64,000 nucleotides of DNA from Bradyrhizobium oligotrophicum S58 (GCF_000344805.1 NC_020453.1:3629001-3693000), one strand, 5' to 3'. Shown: positions 38,011-46,003, counted from the stretch's first letter. Notes: generated by a model from the letters alone, not told the origin. Made by a program: numbers and translations.

Positions 38011-38868
38011 ATGGCTCATTCGTTTCGACTGTCGGTTGGCGCGCTCGCTGTCGCGGCGATCACATTCGGTTCGGCAGAGGCCGGAGCCGCGACGCCGTTC
38101 CTGCCGCACCAGGCGCTGTATGAGCTGAGCCTGGTCAAGGCGCGCGGGTCGAGCCCGGTCAACAGCGCGCGCGGCCGCATCCTGTACAATTTCTCCGGCA
38201 ACGCCTGCAACGGCTACACTTCGGATTTCCGCCAGGTCTCCGAGCTCGATCTCGGCGAGGGCAAGGTGACCCTGAGCGACCTGCGCTCGACCGCCTGGGA
38301 GGACGGTGCCGGCAAGAGCTATCGCTTCAAGATCGACTCGCGGATGAACGATCAGGCCTCCAGCCCGGTCGACGGCATGGCCGAGCGCACCGGCGATCAC
38401 ATCACCGTCAAGCTCAAGCAGCCCGAGGCCAAGACCTTCACGCTGGACGGGGCGACCGTGTTTCCGACCGAGCAGATCCAGCGCATCATTGCAGCAGCCC
38501 GCGAAGGCAAGTCGCTGCTCGAGCTGTCGGTCTATGACGGCTCGGACAATGGTGAGAAGGTCTACAACACGCTTACGGTGATCGGAGCGCCGGTACCGGG
38601 CGACAAGACCATCGCCAAGCCCGATGCCTCGACGGCGAGCGACGAAATGAAGACGATGACGCGCTGGCCGGTCACCGTCAGCTATTACGACCGCGACGCC
38701 AAGCGGACGGAAGGCGAGCAGACGCCTGTTTATGCGATGTCGTTCGAGCTGTACGAGAACGGCGTCTCGCGCGCGCTCGTGCTCGACTACAATGACTTCG
38801 TCATCGCCGGGTCGCTCGGCAAGTTCGACGTCAAGGACAGCAAGGACGTGAAGGCCTGCAACAACTGA
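38011..38868 (+). CDS. eipB: Cell-envelope protein EipB (DUF1849)
   Basis: 285 residues. A signal peptide runs to about residue 26 (VAAITFGSAEAGAA). The mature part, starting TPFLPHQALYELSLVKARG, has the DUF1849 pattern with GRILYNFSGNACNGYTSDFRQ and the C-terminal KDSKDVKACNN; the two cysteines of this pattern form a conserved disulfide in EipB. EipB is a periplasmic beta-spiral protein needed for envelope integrity in Brucella. Length and order match. It stands alone and converges on dinB. Confidence 0.9.
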   Translation: MAHSFRLSVGALAVAAITFGSAEAGAATPFLPHQALYELSLVKARGSSPVNSARGRILYNFSGNACNGYTSDFRQVSELDLGEGKVTLSDLRSTAWEDGAGKSYRFKIDSRMNDQASSPVDGMAERTGDHITVKLKQPEAKTFTLDGATVFPTEQIQRIIAAAREGKSLLELSVYDGSDNGEKVYNTLTVIGAPVPGDKTIAKPDASTASDEMKTMTRWPVTVSYYDRDAKRTEGEQTPVYAMSFELYENGVSRALVLDYNDFVIAGSLGKFDVKDSKDVKACNN

Positions 38869-38876
38869 CGCGGGCG

Positions 38877-40184
38877 TCATTCCGACGTCTCCGGGCCGCC
38901 ATAGGCGATGCCGCGGATGACCGCGGCCTGACCGAATTTCTTGCGCAAGGCGTCCATCGCGCGCTCGGCTGAGGCCGAGCGGCGGTCGAGCATGTCGGTG
39001 TCGGAGGCGTCCGAGCCCGGGCGCAGCGCGCTGACGCCGGCGCCCATCAGGCGGAACGCGGTGCCATCAGTTTCGCGCGCCAGCATCTCCTTGCAGATCG
39101 CAAAGATCTTGCCGGCGAGCTGCGTCGGTGCCGCGATCGACTGCGAGCGCGTGCGCTGGCGGAAATCCGCGGTCTTCAATTTCAACGTGATGGTCGAGCC
39201 GGCGAGCTCGCTGCTCTTGAGCCGCGACGACACCTTCTCCGACAGCCGCCACAGCGTCTTTTCCAACGTGGCGTAGTCGCGGATGTCGGTGTCGAAGGTG
39301 GTTTCGCTCGAGATCGTCTTGGCGCCGCGATCGGCCACCACCTTGCGATCGTCGATGCCGCGCGCCAGCCGCCACAGCCTGCGGCCGTCGCCGCCGAACT
39401 GTTTCATCAGCTCGATCTCGTCGGCGCGCTGCAGGTCGGCGATGGTGCGGAAGCCGTGGTTGGCCAGCCGCTGCTGGGTGGCCGGGCCGACGCCGAAGAT
39501 GAAGCCGACCGGCTTGCCGGCCAGCATCGTCAACGCTTCCTCCTGGTCGAGCGCGGCGAAGCCGCGGGGCTTGTCGAGATCGGAGGCGATCTTGGCGAGG
39601 TACTTGTTGCAGGACAGCCCGACCGAGACGGTGATGCCGATGTCGCGCTCGACCTCGCGGGCGAACCGCGCCAGCACCTTCGCCGGGATCATGCCGTGGA
39701 CCCGCTCGGTGCCGGAGAGGTCGAGGAATGCCTCGTCGATCGACAGCGGCTCGACCAGCGGCGTCAACGCCTGCATGGCCTGCCGCACCTCGCGGCCGAC
39801 GCGGACATATTTGGCCATGTCGGGGGGAATCACCGCGGCCGAGGGACACAGCTCCAGCGCCTTGAACATCGGCATCGCCGAGCGCACGCCATAGGTGCGC
39901 GCGATGTAGCAGGCCGCCGACACCACGCCGCGCTTGCCGCCGCCGATGATCACGGGCCGGTCGGCGACCTCCGGATTGTCGCGTTTCTCGACCGTCGCGT
40001 AGAAGGCGTCGCAGTCGATATGGGCGAGCGTCAGCGCGGGCAGGGCGCGGTGTCTGACCAGCCGCGGCGAGCCGCAGGCAGAACAGCGGCGCGCGCCAAA
40101 ATTTAAATCCGCCAGGCAGTCGCGGCAGAAGCAGGCCGGGCAGCCAGCGGCGCGCGACGCTTCCCCTGGCGCCGAAATGGTCAC
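38877..40184 (-). CDS. dinB: DNA polymerase IV with N-terminal Cys-rich module
   Basis: 435 residues from GTG at 40184, which overlaps the DUF3572 stop in GTGA; a GTG at 40202 is possible. The Y-family core begins LAHIDCDAFYATVEKRDNPE, with catalytic EPLSIDEAFLDLSG, SVGLSCNKYLAKIASD, and a helix-hairpin-helix GVGPATQQRLANHGF. Before it, about 45 residues carry CPACFCRDC and RRCSACGSPR, a likely zinc ribbon. Pol IV performs error-prone translesion synthesis. No beta-clamp LexA operator was identified upstream because it is co-transcribed with the preceding gene. Confidence 0.95.
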   Translation of the reverse strand: MTISAPGEASRAAGCPACFCRDCLADLNFGARRCSACGSPRLVRHRALPALTLAHIDCDAFYATVEKRDNPEVADRPVIIGGGKRGVVSAACYIARTYGVRSAMPMFKALELCPSAAVIPPDMAKYVRVGREVRQAMQALTPLVEPLSIDEAFLDLSGTERVHGMIPAKVLARFAREVERDIGITVSVGLSCNKYLAKIASDLDKPRGFAALDQEEALTMLAGKPVGFIFGVGPATQQRLANHGFRTIADLQRADEIELMKQFGGDGRRLWRLARGIDDRKVVADRGAKTISSETTFDTDIRDYATLEKTLWRLSEKVSSRLKSSELAGSTITLKLKTADFRQRTRSQSIAAPTQLAGKIFAICKEMLARETDGTAFRLMGAGVSALRPGSDASDTDMLDRRSASAERAMDALRKKFGQAAVIRGIAYGGPETSE

Positions 40185-40480
40185 GGCACGTCGCGCTCCC
40201 ACTGCCGGTCGCCCAATACCTGCCGTGCTGCCATGATATTGGTCGGATGTAACTTGGAGTGGGCGGCAAAAGCCTTTACCGTCTCGTCGTCGCGCAGCAC
40301 GAAATCGAGTACGCTGGCCAGGAAATTCGGGTCGGCCGCCGAGGATCGCAGCGTCTCCGGCCCAATCCCGCTCTCGGCCAGGAAGCGGCCGAGCCGCTCC
40401 GGTTCCCCGGCGAGGAAGCCGAGGGCCTGAACTGCAACAATTTCAGCGACTTCGCGCGGATTTCGAACGGGCTTTTTCAA
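40181..40480 (-). CDS. DUF3572 family protein
   Basis: 99 residues. EVAEIVAVQALGFLAGEPERLGRFLAESGIGP, PNFLASVLDFVLRDDETV and HPTNIMAARQVLG mark DUF3572, a small helical alphaproteobacterial family of unknown role. It ends inside the dinB start (GTGA overlap at 40181-40184), so the pair is translationally coupled, which suggests a role tied to polymerase IV or DNA damage. Its start faces divK. Confidence 0.88.
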   Translation of the reverse strand: MKKPVRNPREVAEIVAVQALGFLAGEPERLGRFLAESGIGPETLRSSAADPNFLASVLDFVLRDDETVKAFAAHSKLHPTNIMAARQVLGDRQWERDVP

Positions 40481-40535
40481 CGGCGCATTTGCCTTTCCAT
40501 TAACTTGTCGTCTCTACTTTGCGTGCATCATGCCC

Positions 40536-40688
40536 GAGTCTTCGAAGCGGGTTCAAGCAAGTGGAAACCATCTCGGGCGAAGATGGAATACCGACTTAAC
40601 GGCTTTGAACGAATCTGGGTCTAGTTTGAATTAGATGAGTAGCGGTGGACAGGTGTCCGCCCGAGGGCAGGTTCGGTGTCAGTGATTC
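40536..40688 (+). promoter_or_regulatory. Three GANTC (CcrM) sites before divK
   Basis: GAGTC at 40536-40540, GAATC at 40611-40615 and GATTC at 40684-40688, all within 165 bases upstream of the divK start. CcrM methylates GANTC late in the cell cycle, and clusters of sites are typical of methylation-sensitive cell-cycle promoters. TTAAC at 40596-40600 could be half of a CtrA site, without a second half at the right distance. Confidence 0.4.
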
Positions 40689-40698
40689 GGAGGGACGG

Positions 40699-41064
40699 AT
40701 GGGTAAGACCGTCCTGATCGTGGAGGACAATGAGCTCAATATGAAGCTCTTTCGCGATCTGTTGGAAGCGCATGGGTATCAGACCTCCGGCACGTCCAGT
40801 GGTGTGGAGGCGCTCGACATCGTGCGCCGGACGCGCCCCGACCTGATCCTGATGGACATTCAGCTGCCCCAGGTGTCGGGCCTGGAGGTGACGCGCTGGA
40901 TCAAGGACGACCCGGAATTGCGCGCTATTCCTGTGGTCGCGGTCACTGCCTTCGCCATGAAGGGCGACGAGGAGCGTATCCGCGAGGGGGGCTGCGAGGC
41001 CTATCTTTCGAAGCCGATCTCGGTCGGAAAATTCATTGAAACGGTACGACGTTTTATCGGCTGA
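40699..41064 (+). CDS. divK: Single-domain response regulator DivK
   Basis: 121 residues from ATG 40699, preceded by GGAGGGAC. The receiver domain is complete: acidic pair in [14 protein letters not shown], phospho-acceptor Asp in [11 protein letters not shown], Thr in [12 protein letters not shown] and Lys in AYLSKPIS. DivK passes phosphate from PleC/DivJ-type kinases and inhibits the CckA-CtrA pathway through DivL. No output domain. pleD follows after 12 bases, as in Caulobacter. Confidence 0.96.
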   Translation: MGKTVLIVEDNELNMKLFRDLLEAHGYQTSGTSSGVEALDIVRRTRPDLILMDIQLPQVSGLEVTRWIKDDPELRAIPVVAVTAFAMKGDEERIREGGCEAYLSKPISVGKFIETVRRFIG

Positions 41065-41076
41065 GGAGTTTCTGCA

Positions 41077-42498
41077 GTGTCCGCGCGCATCCTGGTCGTC
41101 GACGACGTCCCTGCCAACGTCAAGCTGTTGGAGGCGCGGCTGTCGGCGGAATATTTCGACGTGCTGACCGCCTCGAATGGCGCCGAGGCGCTGCAGATCT
41201 GCCAGCGCGCCGAATGCGACATCATCCTGCTCGACGTCATGATGCCGGACATGGACGGGTTCGAGGTCTGCCGCCGGCTGAAGTCGAACCCGGCGACGCA
41301 TTTCATCCCCGTGGTGATGGTGACGGCGCTCGACAGCCCGTCGGACCGCGTGCGCGGGCTGGAGGCCGGCGCCGACGACTTCCTGACCAAGCCAGTGTCC
41401 GACGTGGTGCTGATCGCACGCGTGCGGTCGCTGACGCGGCTGAAGATGATGACCGACGAGCTGCGCATGCGCGCGCTGACCTCGATCGAGATCGGCGTGC
41501 AGGCGCCCGAGCGCAACGCAGTCGCCGATAGCGGCAGGGGCGGACGGATTCTGCTGGTCGACGACCGGCCGTCGTCCTATGAGCGGCTCGGGCCGATGCT
41601 GGCGACCGAGCACTCCGTCGATGTCGAGACCAATCCCGCCGAGGCCGTGTTCAACGCCGCCGACGGCAATTACGACCTCGTCATCGTCTCGCTCGACCTG
41701 AACGACTTCGACGGCCTGCGGCTGTGCAGCCAGCTGCGCTCGCTGGAGCGCACCCGTCACGTGCCGATCCTGGCGATTGCGGAAGCCGAGAACAATTCGC
41801 GGCTGCTGCGGGGGCTCGAGATCGGCGTCAACGACTATCTCCTGCGCCCGGTCGACAAGAACGAGCTGCTGGCGCGCGCGCGCACCCAGATCCGCAAGCG
41901 CCGCTACACCGATCACCTGCGCGACAACGTGCAGAACTCGATCGAGATGGCGATCACCGACGCGCTCACGGGCCTGCATAACCGCCGCTACATGGAGACG
42001 CATCTGGCGACGCTCGCCGACCAGGCGGCGAGCCGCGGCAAGCCGCTGGCGCTGATGATGCTCGACATCGACTACTTCAAGTCGATCAACGACAATTACG
42101 GCCACGATGCCGGCGACGACGTGCTGCGCGAATTCGCCATGCGCGTGCGCAAGTCGATCCGCGGCATCGATCTCGCCTGCCGCTATGGCGGCGAGGAATT
42201 CGTGATCGTGATGCCCGAGACCGACCTGCATGTCGCCGGCATGGTCGCCGAGCGGCTGCGCCGCTCGGTCGCCAACGAGCCGTTCGCGGTCCACAAGGGC
42301 GAGAAGCGCATCGAGGTCACGGTCTCGATCGGCATCTCCACCCTGGAGCAGAAGGGCGAGCCGATCGCCGACGTCATGAAGCGCGCCGACAATGCGCTGT
42401 ACCGCGCCAAGAACGAAGGCCGCAACCGGGCGGTGGCCATCGCGCCCGTGCATCAGCCGTCCTCCTTCCTGCCGCAAGCCGCCGGCCGCGGCCGCTGA
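41077..42498 (+). CDS. pleD: Diguanylate cyclase response regulator PleD
   Basis: 473 residues from GTG 41077. The first receiver has phospho-Asp in DIILLDVMMPDMDG; the second (about 155-270) lacks the usual acceptor surroundings (LVIVSLDLNDFDG) and acts as a dimerisation adaptor in this family. The GGDEF domain has the active RYGGEEFVIVMPETD, and RGID a few residues before it is the inhibitory I-site. Phosphorylated PleD dimerises at the stalked pole and makes cyclic-di-GMP, driving the motile-to-sessile switch. Co-transcribed with divK. Confidence 0.97.
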   Translation: MSARILVVDDVPANVKLLEARLSAEYFDVLTASNGAEALQICQRAECDIILLDVMMPDMDGFEVCRRLKSNPATHFIPVVMVTALDSPSDRVRGLEAGADDFLTKPVSDVVLIARVRSLTRLKMMTDELRMRALTSIEIGVQAPERNAVADSGRGGRILLVDDRPSSYERLGPMLATEHSVDVETNPAEAVFNAADGNYDLVIVSLDLNDFDGLRLCSQLRSLERTRHVPILAIAEAENNSRLLRGLEIGVNDYLLRPVDKNELLARARTQIRKRRYTDHLRDNVQNSIEMAITDALTGLHNRRYMETHLATLADQAASRGKPLALMMLDIDYFKSINDNYGHDAGDDVLREFAMRVRKSIRGIDLACRYGGEEFVIVMPETDLHVAGMVAERLRRSVANEPFAVHKGEKRIEVTVSIGISTLEQKGEPIADVMKRADNALYRAKNEGRNRAVAIAPVHQPSSFLPQAAGRGR

Positions 42499-42548
42499 GG
42501 GGCAGGGCGCCCTGACGTCCAACGACAGATGGCCATGAGGCTCCCCGC

Positions 42549-42649
42549 TGTCATCACCCGCGAAAGCGGGTGATCCAGTATTCCAGAGACTTCGTGGTTG
42601 ACCGAGCCGCCGCGGCGTACTGGATCGTCCGCCTTCGCGGACGATGACA
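42549..42649. repeat. Cruciform-forming intergenic repeat
   Basis: Outer arms TGTCATC/GATGACA at the ends. Left hairpin ATCACCCGC-GAAA-GCGGGTGAT at 42553-42574; right hairpin ATCGTCCGC-CTTC-GCGGACGAT at 42624-42645. The arms GATCCAGTA (42572-42580) and TACTGGATC (42618-42626) join the two. Such elements are frequent between Bradyrhizobium genes, from memory of the genus. Confidence 0.8.
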
Positions 42650-42689
42650 GTTGTGGGTGTCGCGTTCACCGTCTGCTTCATCAAGGCGA

Positions 42690-43090
42690 GCCGATCCGTC
42701 CTCGCGACGCAGATGCATCCGAGCTATGCCCATCAAAACCCTCTTCGAGAACAGAGGGCGCAGGGAAGGCCGGGTGCTGGCCGCACCCATGGTCCGCGTG
42801 CAACAAAAAGCACGCGGCAGAACCACAGGTACGAACCGGACATCCGGCCCTCCCTGCGCGATGGCTTTACGGCTTACTCCGTGCTCTCCCCGGGGACCGG
42901 CGTTCTTGCCCCCGTCATCAGCGCGCTTGTCGCAACGCCGACTTGGCATCAGCGTCGGGATGCCAGGACCACACGGCTTGACCGTGCGCATCGGATCGTT
43001 CGTCGGCGCGGATCAAACCACGCTGCAACCCGACACGCCCACCGCAGCCCACCTCCACGTTCGTGACGATCGCGATACGTCCCTCATGGC
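42690..43090. repeat. Dispersed noncoding element, about 400 bases
   Basis: The sequence around CCCTCTTCGAGAACAGAGGG (a 7-base inverted pair), GTGCTGGCCGCACCCATGG, GCATGCGGCAGAAC-like and GCTTTACGGCTTACTCCG segments recurs, from memory, in many Bradyrhizobium intergenic regions and is often mis-annotated as short proteins in several frames. All six frames give plausible but incompatible short products here, as expected for repeat DNA. Its function, if any, is unknown. Boundaries are approximate. Confidence 0.5.
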
Positions 43091-43230
43091 GAGGTGGGAT
43101 GATCGGGAGATAGCATTAATTCCGAAAAAGAGAAATAGAAAAATTGCCGCGGGGAGAACCGATGAAAACGATCTGGTTGAAAGAGCTTGCGAATTTAGTT
43201 CTTCGGCGCAGGGCTTATCGGTTGGATGAT

Positions 43231-43295
43231 CCGTGGGGCGGATCAGCGCAGCGCATCCGCCGCATGCATGGCTGTGAAACGGCGGATCGCGCAAG
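43231..43295. repeat. REP-type palindrome, GGGCGGATCAGCGCAGCG family, copy 1
   Basis: GGGGCGGATCAGCGCAGCGC followed by CATCCGCC and, after a short loop, GGCGGATCGCGC. It is a degenerate copy of the family also seen at 44063-44157 and 44901-44980. Confidence 0.65.
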
Positions 43296-43367
43296 TTCTA
43301 ACTAATCCACCCCTATGTGCTGCTCATCACGGTGCATGAACTCACATGCTGAAATCGATCCGCAAGG

Positions 43368-43396
43368 TTGACACGCAAAAGGACTATATATATTGT
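43368..43396 (+). promoter_or_regulatory. Sigma70-like promoter of the lectin gene
   Basis: TTGACA at 43368-43373, 17 bases, TATTGT at 43391-43396, within an A/T-rich tract that is unusual for this genome. It lies 92 bases before the lectin start, whose ribosome site is GGAGGAC. Confidence 0.65.
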
Positions 43397-43487
43397 ATAA
43401 CAACCTATAATTGATAATGTAGGCTGCTCTTTAGCCATGCGAGACATGCTCACTAGAGACGAGTAACGACGGCCGGAGGACGAAACA

Positions 43488-43985
43488 ATGGCTGTACGAC
43501 CAGAGCCTGGACAGTACGTTATCTTCACCAAGCAAACGGAAAAGATGTGCATAGGGGTCGATAGCAGGAATGGTTTGGTCCTGCGGACCTACAGCAAGGC
43601 TCAGACGGACCTCATATGGAACGTCTGGCCGATACCGGGTAGCGACTCTTTCTATCTGCAACACAGCCATTTTGAAAACTGCGTGCGCTTCTCTGGAGGG
43701 GGAGTCCAACTCGCCATACAGCCACTTCAACCTCTGAACCATCAGTTCGTCCTGCATATTGACGCAACAGGCGACAACTATTGTGTCATCAATAATCACG
43801 ATGGTTCCCAGGTATTCGACTGCAAGAGTGACGGGAAATCTGACGGAACGCTGATAATCAGCTATCCTTGGAACAAAGGAGATAATCAGGTGTGGAGATT
43901 GGCCGCTTCGATGGCCCTGCCGCGAGGCGTCCAGTTGATACATGAAGAGGTGGCCTCGGAACCTGAGGACCTGGAAGGTGGCTAA
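43488..43985 (+). CDS. Ricin-type beta-trefoil lectin-like protein
   Basis: 165 residues, no signal peptide. Three repeats each end in a Trp or Phe pattern: DLIWNVWPIPGSDSFYLQH (about 41-59), LNHQFVLHIDATGDNYCVIN (83-102) and GDNQVWRLA (131-139), the layout of RicinB_lectin_2 domains. Such domains bind sugars. Base composition is clearly lower in GC and codon use is less biased than in the neighbours, and the region is flanked by repeats, so recent transfer is likely. It could be a stand-alone carbohydrate-binding protein or the remnant of a larger toxin or enzyme. Target sugar unknown. Confidence 0.72.
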   Translation: MAVRPEPGQYVIFTKQTEKMCIGVDSRNGLVLRTYSKAQTDLIWNVWPIPGSDSFYLQHSHFENCVRFSGGGVQLAIQPLQPLNHQFVLHIDATGDNYCVINNHDGSQVFDCKSDGKSDGTLIISYPWNKGDNQVWRLAASMALPRGVQLIHEEVASEPEDLEGG

Positions 43986-44062
43986 GGTGTAGCGCTCCAG
44001 CCGGCAAGTCTTCCGCTTATGGCTACCGGCTTGCGGTCTTCAGCAGGCATAATTGACCGTCC

Positions 44063-44157
44063 CGTAGGGCGGATGAGCGTTAGCGTGATCTGCCAACGAT
44101 CAAAGCTCGTCATGATACGGCGGATAGCGCTCACGCTCATCCGCCCTGCGCCCTACG
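44063..44157. repeat. REP-type palindrome, copy 2
   Basis: Left arm CGTAGGGCGGATGAGCGTTA; right arm ends CTCATCCGCCCTGCGCCCTA. Imperfect stem of about 40 bases per arm between the lectin gene and the isochorismatase-like gene. No T tract. Confidence 0.8.
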
Positions 44158-44168
44158 AGCTGACCCGC

Positions 44169-44732
44169 CTATGAGGGCCTCGCACCGAACATGACCTCGG
44201 CCGTTCTTGCGGTGCCGCCTTTGCGGCCGGGCGCCGTGTGAGAGCTCCAGTACAGGTTGGTGTGGGCGATGACCTGGCGGGGCGGCGGGGCGCCGAAGGA
44301 GGTGAGATCTTCGGTCGTGTGGGCATCGCTGACCAGCGTGGCGTCGTAGCCGCGGGTGATCGCGCCGTGCAGGGTGGAGCGGATGCACTGGTCGGTTTGC
44401 GCGCCTGTCACGACGAGCTGGCCGATCCCGCGAGCGGCGAGCTGCGCTTCGAGCTCGGTGCCCTCGAATGCGTCGGGGTAGCTCTTGTGCACGACGGGCT
44501 CGCCGGCGGCAGGCACGAGTTCGGGCACGAGCTCCCACTCCGGCGACCCCGAGAGCAGACCTCGATCATGATGCTGCACCCACATGACCGCCACACGCGC
44601 CCGCCGGGCGCGCTCGACAAGTGACGCGATGTTCGCCACGACCTTGTCGCGGTCGTATGCAGCAGCCAACACGCCGTTCTGCACGTCGATCACGAGCAGC
44701 GCGGTGTTCGGTCGATCAGCGAGTGTAACCAT
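44169..44732 (-). CDS. Isochorismatase-like cysteine hydrolase
   Basis: 187 residues from ATG at 44732. The catalytic triad of the family is visible: Asp16 in ALLVIDVQNGVL, Lys83 in EPVVHKSYPDAFEGT, and Cys116 in VVTGAQTDQCIRST. A cis-peptide precedes the Cys. The family includes nicotinamidases, N-carbamoylsarcosine amidases and isochorismatases; the absence of neighbours from those pathways leaves the substrate unknown. Cytosolic. Confidence 0.9.
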   Translation of the reverse strand: MVTLADRPNTALLVIDVQNGVLAAAYDRDKVVANIASLVERARRARVAVMWVQHHDRGLLSGSPEWELVPELVPAAGEPVVHKSYPDAFEGTELEAQLAARGIGQLVVTGAQTDQCIRSTLHGAITRGYDATLVSDAHTTEDLTSFGAPPPRQVIAHTNLYWSSHTAPGRKGGTARTAEVMFGARPS

Positions 44733-44900
44733 TGCCGACTCTAGGCTGAATGAGGGGACGGTTGGAGCGACGCTGCGGCCCGCCTCGTCGAGCTTGGCAA
44801 TCAGGCCGTTGTGCTCACGATACTAGCAGGGGACCGCGCGACTCTGCGACATCTTTTGCCGCGACACCGAACAATGATGTGTGCCTGTGCTGAGTCAGTC

Positions 44901-44980
44901 CGTAGGGCGGATCAGCGCAGCGTCATCCGCCGCTCTTTGCACGATGGCGGATGACGCTAGCGCTGATCCGCCTTACTACG
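44901..44980. repeat. REP-type palindrome, copy 3
   Basis: Left arm CGTAGGGCGGATCAGCGCAG with CGTCATCCGCC; right arm GGCGGATGACGCTAGCGCTG continuing to CTTACTACG. It lies in the 273-base gap between two leftward genes; the rest of that gap shows nothing else. Confidence 0.8.
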
Positions 44981-45005
44981 AACTGACGCCAATCTGCCGG
45001 CCAAT

Positions 45006-45590
45006 TCACCTTTTGCCGTATTCTGTGAAAACGTAGTCTTTCGACTGCACCACGGTGTGACATGAGAAGCCGCATTTGGCGTCATTGGCCTGCGGCGGGG
45101 TGTCGGATTCCGTGGCCGGCGTGAACGTGCCGGCGGCGGCGTCGTAGTTGAACGCGGCCCATCCCCATCCGCCGCTGTCCGCAAACCGCTTGCTGTCCTT
45201 CACCATGAAGTCCACGTCGTGCAGAGTGCCGGGCACGGTCGTCTCCGGGAAGTACTGGTTCATCTTCGGCGTCCAATGGATCTTCGCCATCCTGGCGCCA
45301 TCCGGAAAGGCCTTGCCGTTCTCGGGGACACCCGACGCGTAGGCCTCGATCATCGCCGGATTGGCGAGGATCACCGCGACCAGCTTCAGGTTGGGGCTCT
45401 GGCTGGTGGCAACGACCTGCCAGCCTTCGTAGCCCCTGAACTCGGCGAATGCGAGCCCGCCGGGGACCTTCAAACTGTATTTGTCCTGCTGCGCGACGGC
45501 GATGCCGCCGAGAACAAGAAGGACGATGGCGGCGAACGTGATCGCCACGGCGCGGAGAAATCGACGATCACGATGGGTCTGTTCCGACAT
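45006..45590 (-). CDS. Cytochrome P460-family protein with CX3CH haem motif
   Basis: 194 residues with GGAGGTGAG just before ATG 45590. An N-terminal membrane/signal segment (about 11-33, AVAITFAAIVLLVLGGIAVA) exports it. The domain matches the P460 family: EFRGYEGWQVVATSQSP, GKAFPDGARMAKIHWTP, GGWGWAAFNYD and the C-terminal HTVVQSKDYVFTEYGKR. The haem motif reads CGFSCH (Cys173-x3-Cys177-His178), one residue longer than standard CXXCH. P460 cytochromes oxidise hydroxylamine or bind NO; the real activity here is unknown. Confidence 0.87.
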   Translation of the reverse strand: MSEQTHRDRRFLRAVAITFAAIVLLVLGGIAVAQQDKYSLKVPGGLAFAEFRGYEGWQVVATSQSPNLKLVAVILANPAMIEAYASGVPENGKAFPDGARMAKIHWTPKMNQYFPETTVPGTLHDVDFMVKDSKRFADSGGWGWAAFNYDAAAGTFTPATESDTPPQANDAKCGFSCHTVVQSKDYVFTEYGKR

Positions 45591-45968
45591 GTCTCACCTC
45601 CCACTCTGGTTATGGTCGAGCCGCGACCCAATGTCGTTTCTGGGCAGCGTGCAGTCGATCGCCAAGTACACGGGATAGGGATAGATGCATCAGACGTGCC
45701 CTCGCTGCGTGATTTGAGAGGGCGAAGCGTAGCGACGGTCTCGTCACCGAAAGTGCCACGAGCTGGGCTGTGACCTAATCATTATGCGCCCAACGGCCAG
45801 ATGACTCCAGTGGAAACCGCTGAAGCCCAGCGCAGCTGCTCAGCGCGGTGTGCTCCGACCGCTGTTCTACGAATGCGCGAAACCGCGAGGGCGGCAAAGC
45901 TGATCCACCCCGTCGTGCGGTCGGACTACACCTACTCGCCTCCAGGATGCACGCCTGCGACATATCGC
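45591..45968. other. Intergenic region before the first DUF1127 leader
   Basis: About 380 bases in which I see no gene with normal codon bias on either strand. It separates the leftward P460 gene from the rightward DUF1127 unit, so it must contain the P460 promoter, which I could not locate. Confidence 0.4.
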
Positions 45969-45997
45969 TTGATGTGCCGTGCGTCCCGTGGTATGTA
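45969..45997 (+). promoter_or_regulatory. Promoter of the first DUF1127 unit
   Basis: TTGATG at 45969-45974, 17 bases, TATGTA at 45992-45997. The leader-peptide ATG follows after six bases, so transcription would start on or next to that ATG. The preceding C gives CTTGAT, and TATGT in the -10 also fits the alphaproteobacterial heat-shock sigma pattern (CTTG ... TATNT). The second unit has the same geometry. Confidence 0.55.
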
Positions 45998-46003
45998 CAT
46001 GCC

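Larger units (their letters stand above)
42499..43487. other. Gene-poor stretch, 989 bases, made of repeats and an A/T-rich promoter region
   Basis: It contains a cruciform repeat (42549-42649), a roughly 400-base dispersed element (about 42690-43090), a REP-type palindrome (43231-43295) and the lectin promoter (43368-43396). Several overlapping frames in 42550-43230 look like translated repeat and lack a shared codon bias. One 47-codon frame, ATG 43162 to TAA 43305, has GGGGAGAA upstream but runs into the REP, so it is at best a remnant. Confidence 0.6.

Noticed and set aside
40621..42684. 687-codon minus-strand frame opposite divK-pleD
   Set aside because: It is antisense to two well-defined cell-cycle genes and extends into a repeat; no domain is seen.
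42598..43229. Several overlapping short plus-strand frames after pleD
   Set aside because: All three frames are open through a dispersed repeat element, give mutually incompatible products and lack the third-base GC pattern.
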